Part shown: piece after piece, positions 56,856 to 64,000 of the stretch
Layout: every line of letters begins with the position of its first letter
Position numbering within the stretch: position 1 is the first letter of the stretch
Assembly: GCA_005406025.1 (NCBI GenBank)
Contig: BGZK01000758.1
Location: 62,001-126,000 of the forward strand
DNA: 64,000 bases
Direction: 5' to 3'
Source: Eumeta japonica
Lineage: Eukaryota > Arthropoda > Insecta > Lepidoptera > Psychidae
Position numbers and translations under genes: made by a program
Notes under the pieces: model-generated
What the model was told of the DNA's origin: nothing
What the model saw: the letters and a program-made list of their open reading frames with translations, nothing else
Database searches by the model: none

Positions 56856-57305
56856 AAATAGAGATATTGGTCTTAAAAATACATGCGATAGCTCATTCAA
56901 TCCGGAATACTGTCTAAAAAAATCGAAAGCATTTATTAGCACATAAAAAATTGCAAAAGTTATAAACAATTAAAGATGATGATTAAAAAATAGGTATCTC
57001 GTTTTTCGCCTTTCGAAAATAAGCCCCCACACGACATTTTAAGGTAGCACGCGCGGCGTCAAAATGGAGTAAGTCACACTAAATAATATTTTACGAAATT
57101 TCATCCTCTTTAAGAATCTTTTTTCTTATGTTTTAAGTATTAATAGTTTACGAGATATCGGTGGAAAACGAAACATCTTTTTTTTTGTTTTAATTGCTTA
57201 TAACTTTTGAAATTTTTTATGTGATAATAATTGCTTTGGATACATTTTTCTAGGCATTATTCCGGATCGAATGAGCTATAGCACGTTTAATAGCAATTTT
57301 CAATG
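56856..57305. repeat. Foldback repeat R4, copy 2
   Basis: Left arm (about 56870-56972: ATAGCTCATTCAATCCGGAA, AAATTGCAAAAGTTATAAAC) is inverted in the right arm (about 57187-57300: GCTTATAACTTTTGAAATTT, TTCCGGATCGAATGAGCTAT). The centre includes GCACGCGCGGCGTC (about 57046), inverse of the start of copy 1 at 19866. Arms differ by scattered substitutions, so this is an old foldback. No open frame. Confidence 0.65.
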
Positions 57306-58980
57306 TGTTTCCTAGACTATGATAAGTACTTGCATATTTATCTTTTTTTCGGCTTTCGTGTAGCTCTTCTATTAAATTTCATCAAAATCATTTTCGTAAA
57401 TTAACCATTATATATATAAACTAACAAACAAAGGAATTTGTAATACCAATATGTATTAAATCACTTAAAACAATTGTGTTTCTGAAATAAAAGACTTACA
57501 ACCTTAAAATTCAAAAATTCATTCAGATAAAACTGAAACTCAATAATACGCGTTTTGTTTATTTTAATTTTCGCACAAACTTTAACTTCCACACACACAT
57601 ATTGTTCGTTTTCTGCACACAAAGCCTAAAGTCAAAAGATTTCACGCAGTTTGTCCTTTATGTAATTACAAATACAATAAATTGTCATAAAACGTCGACA
57701 TTTTAGGCAAAGGGTAAGACAAGTTCGACGAGCCAAAAGTTATTGTAAGGAATAATGCTCGAAGTTTCACTGATGGGCACAGCCCGTAATAAGGAAATGC
57801 GTCGGAGTACTGAAGTAATTGAAATGTCTCAACAAGCTGTGAAATTGAAGTTGTTGAGTCCTTCTGTCCTAGATATCAGACTATTTTCTGATTTAGATGT
57901 CTTAAATATGGTATACCTTTAAATTTATTCTATAATATATTCTATTTTTTTTTTTATTCAGGATAAATTCAGTATCCATTGGTTTTCTTAAATAGCAATT
58001 TTATCGTTACTTTTTAAATATTTATCGTTTTGGGATTTTAGATTTTAACTTTTATTTTTCATTTAATCTTCCTCATTTTGTTCTAATCTAATCTCCTGGG
58101 TGATTCTTGACGTCAAGAATCAGATAGAGAATCAGTTTCTCCATTCTTAATTAAATAATAAGATCAATCATCTTGTCAGTAATGACAAAACTAATAGAAA
58201 GCCATAAACAGACTTCGTTTCCAGAAATGAACTTGCCATGTAAACTTGTGAAACGCACATCATGGCGGTATAGAAGTACCTGAATGACACTCTTATACAG
58301 TTTACGAAAAAATACTTAATCTTTTTTTCATTCTTGCGTTTGGCATATTGACTTTTCCACAGTTAAAGTATACTCACAAAGTAATTTCACAAGACGTTTT
58401 GAATGCCACTTCATTCATTATAAGCGTAATATTTTCGTATCGTTTGTTTATGATCTCTACTAACGCCATATTGAGTTTAATAAATACATACAACAGTACA
58501 TATTCAACCCGTTTTACGGCAACTCGGCGATTGCGGTCAATGGCGGTCCTAATATTGCATTTTCGTTGGACTGCAGAAGCGAGAGCGAAGAAGGTCGTGT
58601 GTTAGGTATTTAGTTGTAATTCGACATCCATCGCGGGTATCCGCGATTCCTTAAATACGACCGCTATCTGTACCCTTAAAAAAACAATTCTATAATTGGC
58701 TTTTTAGAGACACATTTTTCATAAGTAATTGTAATGTTGATGTTAGGACAAACAAAAGACTATGTACATTATTTATTTTTAGAAATAATAGTTTACAATA
58801 CCAAATTTTAACGTATAAAACAGGTCGCGTGCGGACACTGTGAACTGCTATTATTCAAATTTTCCCTTATTTTTCCATCGATATTTGTCCTTTATGTCAC
58901 CTCCGTATGTGATAGCGAGCTAACTGTACGCCCTAATTGCTTAACTTACCCGAAATAGGGCCATACAGCCACACGATCCC
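57306..58980. other. Spacer with perfect 22-nt palindrome
   Basis: 58101-58122 is TGATTCTTGA followed by CGTCAAGAATCA, a spacer-free palindrome with a CGTC/GACG centre. No gene; the 85-codon frame at 58348-58605 has no domain. 58500-58660 is slightly GC-rich. Confidence 0.5.
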
Positions 58981-59013
58981 TGGCGCTACCATGGTAGCTG
59001 TGTACCATGGCTG

Positions 59014-59045
59014 TATACCGGGCCGTGTGCACACGGCCCAGTATA
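59014..59045. repeat. GC-rich hairpin/palindrome
   Basis: GGGCCGTGTGCACACGGCCC (59020-59039) is a perfect 20-nt palindrome, extended by TATAC and GTATA outside one mismatched pair. CTACCATGGTAG (58987-58998), another perfect palindrome, lies just upstream. It could form a cruciform; it is not followed by a T-run, so it is not a terminator-like structure. Confidence 0.8.
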
Positions 59046-59755
59046 TCGAGTATGTCTCAGCATATATCGACAGCCTATAGGACTTATAAGGAACCAAATA
59101 TGTTCATTCAACTTTAAGGGAAAATAAAACACGCAAAAAACTATTATTTATTACATATCTGAATCCTACTTAGGTGTCCGCATCGCGTATCCCCTCTCGA
59201 CCTGCTGTGTACTTATCTCGCTTTATGCATGCTTTTCACCCTAGGATGATGCAATACTTAGTGAAATTGCATCATACATTTTTCAGATGCCCATTTCTAT
59301 GTTATGTTGTATAGTACTGAATCAGCTGAAACTACTATATTATTACGAAACAAAATTTTTATGCACTTATTACGGACACGATCGCCTATAACTATCACTA
59401 TGTGAGCAAAACTGTACAATATTATAACTTTCTACCTTATGTGCCTCAGTATGCATTTACTATTAAAAAATTGGTTGCTTGTAAAGACGGTATACGGGCG
59501 AAAGTTTTACGTGACAACGACTTTGAGTGGTAAAATCATTTTAATGTGAATATTCATTCGTATAGTAGGAAGAAGGATGAAATAATAGTAACAATTTAAA
59601 ACATTTATTTATACAAAGAATTATATTTAAAACATTAATTTATACAAAGAATCTCGCACTGAATTTCATATTAACAAAATTTTATTTTTACCTTTACACA
59701 TACATACGTATTTATATACAAATATACATACAATAACTTGCAATACATTTGCGTC
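59046..59755. other. AT-rich spacer
   Basis: No recognised gene or repeat except a short duplicated AAAACATT(T/A)ATTTATAC stretch at 59598-59645. Confidence 0.45.
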
Positions 59756-59883
59756 TCTGTCTCTCTCGCTCTTAGGCGGGCTAACTGTGCTCGAGTGGAA
59801 GGGACGCGTGCCTTCATTTTTATGTCTGTCTCTCTCGCTCTTAGGCGGGCTAACCATGCCCGAGTGGAAGGGACGCGTGCCTC
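59756..59883 (-). repeat. 69-bp tandem duplication (GCTCTTAGGCGGGCTAAC)
   Basis: TCTGTCTCTCTCGCTCTTAG begins at 59756 and again at 59825, a 69-bp period. Each unit also has GAGTGGAAGGGACGCGTGCC. The minus-strand frame (59666-59887) therefore repeats GTRPFHSG..SPPKSERDR twice. It is probably the edge of a repetitive element; a real peptide is unlikely. Confidence 0.8.
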
Positions 59884-60351
59884 TCACTCGCTCTCATTGT
59901 GAGCGCATAACGTGAGCGGAGCGTAACGCAGTTTCTTGAAGTGTCACCCGGCAAACCAATTTATAAGACGTTGTCACGTCAAAATTCGACTTACGAAATA
60001 TTATCTAGTTGTATTCATATACGATTTAAACTATTTGTTTAAGATATCGTGGTTCGTAGCAAAAATCCAAACTTCCACATTTAAAGTAAACGCTATTTTT
60101 TGCATCTCAATAATATTTGCCTATAACTTTATTTATTAAAATGTAGGTACAACAGTTTCAGATTTTATACCCCTCCTCCCTGTAAATTTATTGTCTGTCT
60201 TCGTCAACTCAAACATTACCTAATAAAATCAATATTTTTCATTATGTAAAACTGACGTTTACTCATTAAATGTAATAAATATATGTGTTGTAGATCTGTA
60301 TGTGGAACTGTATAGAAACAATTTTTTTTTAAACATTAATATTACATATAT
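59884..60351. other. AT-rich spacer
   Basis: No gene recognised. Confidence 0.5.
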
Positions 60352-60539
60352 ATCAAATCAAAAGTATCTTTATTTCATAGGTTAAAGAAATTACGCTTGA
60401 AATGTGTCATAAACATCTGTTTTTGACATTAAAATTACTAGAAATTCCAAATTCTGATTCACCATAAGAAGAATGGGCAAAAAACTCAAGGTCTTTATTA
60501 CTTATCGATATCTTTTTTTACTTATCGAGTTCTTTTCAC

Positions 60540-62790
60540 TGCATATGCTGCAGAACTAAGGCTTTTCGTCAATCTGATAATATGAGAATTCCAACGCAAT
60601 TTAGCATCTAAAGTGAGACCAAGGAATAAGGTCATGTCCACAATATCCAGTATCTCGTTCTTGACCATTACGTTGCCGTGGACCGGTTTAACACTAGTTA
60701 AGGAAAATTGAACAAGTTTTGTTTTCCTCTCATTGAGAAGATTATTAATACCAAACCTCTCGACTGCTTCACAGATGGTACTATTTACTTCGTCAAAAGC
60801 TGGTTGTTGTCTATTAGTCTTAAAAAGTAAAGAAGTATCATCAGCAAACAGTACAATAGCATGCCCATCTTTAACAAATGTGGTAGATCGTTAATGTAAA
60901 CTAGGAATACAAATGGTCCAAGAACTGAACCCTGCGGCAAACTCATATTTACTGTAGATTTCGACGACCTCTCACCATGAATATCAACTCTTTGAATTCA
61001 CCTCCTAAATAAGACTCTAGAAGTATAAGTAATCGACCCACGGCACCATAATGAAGTAGTTTCTTGATCAAAGTGTATGATGAACGCAATCAAAAGCTTT
61101 GCAAAGATCACAGAAATACCGATTGCATTCCGTAAATTCTCCCAGGTATCAAAAATCTGTCGAATAAGATCAACACCGGCTTTAGTTGTTAAGCGACCCT
61201 TTGTAAATCCGAATTGTTTAACTTTCATCAAATTATTATTATAAAAATACCGCAATAATTAGTTTAAAATAAGCTTTTCAAAAATTTTATTTAGTGTTGG
61301 GATACTATACTAATACTACCGGATTTAAATAATAGAATAACTTTGCTTCATTAGCACAATCAACGCAATCATTAAAAATCACTACTAAGTAAGAAGCAAT
61401 GCAGTATATTATTGAATCTATTATTATTACAGAAAGTCCATCAAGATCAGCAGCTTTTTTTTTCATTTTTATACATTTGAATGTTTTAATAACGTCATTG
61501 TAGTTGACATGAGTAAATTCAAACATAATGTCGCAGGGCCGCACCGTGAGCTAAGGGGCCCTGGGCTAATACTACTTAGGGGCCCACCTATTTTTTCGCA
61601 CATCATCTATTTTTGACTGACTTGGCTTAGCCGGGGGCCCCTTGAATTCACGGGGCCCTGGGTTGAAGCCCAAAAAGTCATATGGTAGATCCGGCCCTGT
61701 AATGTCGCTAGTATCAATGTTTCGCTTCAACAAAGATTCAGCGAAAGTGGACGATGATTTTAAAGATTGTGTGTGTGGTTGAAAGTGGAATACTAGCAAA
61801 TATTTTTCAAAAGTAAAACAATTTCTTTGTTGTTGCTTAAAATTGTATCATCAATTTTTAATTGAAATTGTGTGTAATTGTGTGTGGGTTTTCTAGTTTC
61901 ACTATTGCTTATATTCCAAGTAATTTTTATCCTAACAGTGATATTTTTTAATTTATTTCTGACAAACATAGATTTTGCGACTGCACATACATGCTAAAAT
62001 ACCTTAGAATAACTTCTCCCATAATTGACACGAATAACCGGAATTGTTATACGACTTTTCCTCATAAATTGCGTATAATCTTCTTCTGCTATTATGAATG
62101 CCCACTGTCGCAAAAACGCTAAATAATGAAGTGTTATTAACATTAATATCTTTTGATTCAAAAACACTGCTGCATTCAACCTGGTTATAGCCAACAGTGA
62201 ACCATATAATTTAATAGGGTCCATAAGGACCCATATTATAAAATATGACACGTTAGACAGTGTTTTTTAGTACGTTATTTCTAAACTGCTCAAGACGACC
62301 AGTGTTCACAGGCACAATTTTGATTTTAATTTTGGTTTTATATATTTTTTAGAATTGATTTCAAACGTAACAATAATCAGATGATAATTTATTTATATAC
62401 GACTAAAATTCTTGTTTAATATTCGTGAATATATTATCGAGACGAGATGACGAAGTAATTGTGAACCTGGTCGGTTCCAAATATAAATTCTCTAAATGGA
62501 ATAACTATATTAAATTCTAGGGCATAGACAAGAATTTTCCAATAAGTATGCATTAAAATCTCTTCGAATAGCAACGAATTTATAATTATCACTTATTTTG
62601 TACAAAATATCATCCATTACTTTTTACGAGGATTAGGATCCATTACATGTTCATACGATGACTTTGGGGGTCTGTATATACGCTTAATACAATAAGCCGC
62701 CCTAGTTCCATGCAGGCCGCTTCAATAGTTCGCTCAATAGATAGGCTCATAATATCTGGACGTTCTTTGTATTTTATATTGTTTTATATC
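60540..62790 (-). pseudogene. LINE ORF2 pseudogene
   Basis: Pieces in order on the minus strand: SVYRPPKSSYEHVMD (endonuclease, about 62640-62690), 61994-62251 (poorly matching linker), 61305-61544 (TFKCIKMKKKAADLDGLSVI and SIIYCIASYLVVIFNDC, start of the reverse transcriptase), 60998-61255 (VKQFGFTKGRLTTKAGVDLI, RQIFDTWENLRNAIGI), then in another frame FCDLCKAFDCVHH (about 61090-61125) and VLFADDTSLLFK (60825-60860). Unlike the 22-kb copy it keeps both catalytic motifs, but frameshifts and the MITE break the protein. Confidence 0.75.
61534..61699. mobile_element. hAT-type MITE with perfect 8-bp target duplication
   Basis: The element begins CAGGGCCG and ends CGGCCCTG, and is flanked on both sides by TAATGTCG (61526-61533 and 61700-61707). 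Terminal CAGGG inverted repeats with an 8-bp duplication define the hAT superfamily. At 166 bp it encodes nothing. It contains paired GGGGCCC and GGGCCCC blocks that let much of it fold. It sits inside LINE ORF2, so it is younger than the LINE; the undecayed duplication supports this. Confidence 0.92.
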
Positions 62791-63270
62791 CTATTTATAT
62801 TCTATTTTATCTATTTCCAGGCAGGATTATTATTAGACAGCCACCATGTATAGCTTTTTCTCTGCTGAACGAACTCGCTACCTGGTGCATACTGAAGCTA
62901 AACATGAACTAATGCCCTCTAAGCCAATGTTCTTTTATACCTACATAATATGTCTATATCATTATAATTTATGAATAATTCGATTTCCAGTTCCTTACTT
63001 GACGTTCCCTGTATGTTTTGATGCACCAAATTTAGTATACCTACATTTTTTATTATAAGTATTTTTTCACTCAGTCATTACGGGTTGAATCTCATATGCT
63101 CGTAGAATATTATTATTATTTTCATTTGTTTTCGAGTTATTACAATTATGGAATAATGTCGAAAAATTCCAAGAGCTATTATACTCTATTGTCTTACTTA
63201 TAAACTAATTTAAATTATCATCAATGTCAAAGCTTCAATGGAAGCACATAATTGTTTGTCCATGATACTG

Positions 63271-63826
63271 GACATGTTAAAAATAAAATAACTTAGCGAA
63301 TCCGCGAATTGTTGTAAAATAAATTTTAAAAGAAAATACTTCCTTCTTGACTAGTGCCGTAATAAGGCCGGTGCCACCTGTGCCCAGGCAGAGGACGTAG
63401 AGTCTGGGGGGCGCGAAAGAATGCCCAGACCAGGCAGGACTATTATTTTTTCGGTTTGCTCCTGATAGGTTCCCGCTGCGCCCCTAGTGCTCGAGTCCAA
63501 ACGTTTTATCACCAATTTATACTTAAATGCAATTTATATTATGCCACCTTCCTTATTCAAAACTACCCTACCAATTGCTTAAAATGAAATTAATTTACAG
63601 TTTACTGAAATTTTGCAGGGTGTTATTTTATTATAGAAGTATGAAGACCAAAGTGGCCCAAAAATTAAATCTTAAGCATCAGGATGGGCAACGCATTTAG
63701 ATACACTAGTAAACTTGCGATTGAGTTTTACTGAGTGAGATATAGTGGGTGGTATAATAGGCGAAGGGCCCACTTAAATAACTCATCTGCTTGTTTGCCC
63801 ACATTAGTTCTAGTTGTTTAAAAAAT
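63271..63826. other. Spacer with possible second hAT-like fragment
   Basis: 63356-63500 is GC-rich (TAGTGCCGTAATAAGGCCGG, GTGCCCAGGCAGAGG, GGGGGGCGCG) and similar in style to hAT or SINE fragments, but no target duplication or inverted ends could be fixed. The rest is AT-rich and featureless. Confidence 0.35.
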
Positions 63827-64000
63827 TAAACGTGTGGCACTCGGGGACTGCCGCGGTAAAGCTATTGCATAGCATTTTTTATCAACTTATGCAATTATAA
63901 TTATTTATTTATGCAGTATTTTTTTTCTTTGATATTAATTTAAGTTTTTCATCACTTTCTTCATTTGTTTATTCATATTTAAAACACTTTATACACAAAT
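63827..64000 (+). repeat. Unclassified dispersed element R1, copy C (cut by window end)
   Basis: TAAACGTGTGGCACTCGGGG, CCGCGGTAAAGCTATTGCAT and the following AT-rich text match copies A and B base for base over most of the visible 174 bp, with a short deletion near 63965. The rest lies beyond the window. Its upstream flank (AAAAAAT) resembles that of copy A. Confidence 0.8.

Larger units (their letters stand above)
60352..63270 (-). mobile_element. CR1/L2-like LINE with nested hAT MITE
   Basis: Minus-strand LINE of the same family as 22051-27185: the 3' UTR (CTTTATTTCATAGGTTAAAG, then CTTGAAATGTGTCATAA on the plus strand) lies at 60352, then the reverse transcriptase (to about 61560), the linker (to about 62260), endonuclease remnants (62640-62790), and text between ORF1 and ORF2 (62850-63060) that aligns with the R1-flanking DNA of the other copy. 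It is probably 5'-truncated within ORF1 near 63270. A 166-bp hAT-type element interrupts it. Confidence 0.78.

Noticed and set aside
1..64000. CRISPR arrays, integrated viral genes, rRNA or intact tRNA genes
   Set aside because: Looked for regular spacer-repeat arrays, viral polymerase or capsid-like frames, and cloverleaf-forming sequences with both internal boxes. Only SINE-type tRNA-like heads were found.

Overview
The window looks like a stretch of moth or butterfly (Lepidoptera) nuclear genome: about two-thirds A+T, no operons, no long intact reading frame, and packed with transposable-element families typical of lepidopteran DNA. These include Helitrons that start TCTATAC, end CTAG and sit between A and T; several Jockey-superfamily LINEs; repeats carrying the AGGGTTCC and GTCCGTCCGTC signatures; and tRNA-derived SINE-like units. 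No complete host protein gene, tRNA, rRNA, CRISPR array or recognisable microRNA was found. It reads as an intergenic region or a very long intron. The species and the neighbouring gene cannot be named from the sequence alone. Layout: 0-10 kb is AT-rich and holds an internally deleted LINE tail (1.8-2.4 kb), a dead mariner transposon (3.4-4.7 kb), and the first copy of an unclassified ~570 bp dispersed element here called R1 (5.6-6.2 kb). 10.4-12.1 kb is a very large near-palindrome with a 140-nt loop; a cysteine-rich coding remnant starts in the loop and runs into one arm. 12.6-21 kb holds a GC-richer island, a ~690 bp repeat of the AGGGTTCC family, a LINE 3' end, and the first of two related foldback repeats. 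22.05-27.2 kb is an almost full-length but dead CR1/L2-like LINE on the minus strand, interrupted by R1 copy B. 28-48.7 kb has several GC-richer islands that may be regulatory or untranslated exon sequence, with three near-identical Helitrons, SINE-like units and long microsatellites. 49.4-52.7 kb is a decayed Jockey-type LINE followed by a pair of GC-rich direct repeats. 53.9-54.1 kb is another LINE fragment, 56.8-57.3 kb the second foldback, 59.75-59.9 kb a 69-bp tandem duplication, and 60.35-63.3 kb a second CR1-like LINE, with a 166-bp hAT-type MITE inserted between perfect 8-bp target duplications. R1 copy C runs off the right edge. The features do not form a pathway. They record layered insertions: LINEs first, then R1 and the hAT MITE into them, with the Helitrons apparently recent because their three copies remain so alike. 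The most interesting items are the 1.7-kb palindrome with its cysteine-rich ORF, the unclassified R1 family, and a run of short perfect inverted duplications inside one LINE that look like replication template switches. The GC-richer islands, two of them bearing good splice-donor sequences, are the best places to look for host function.
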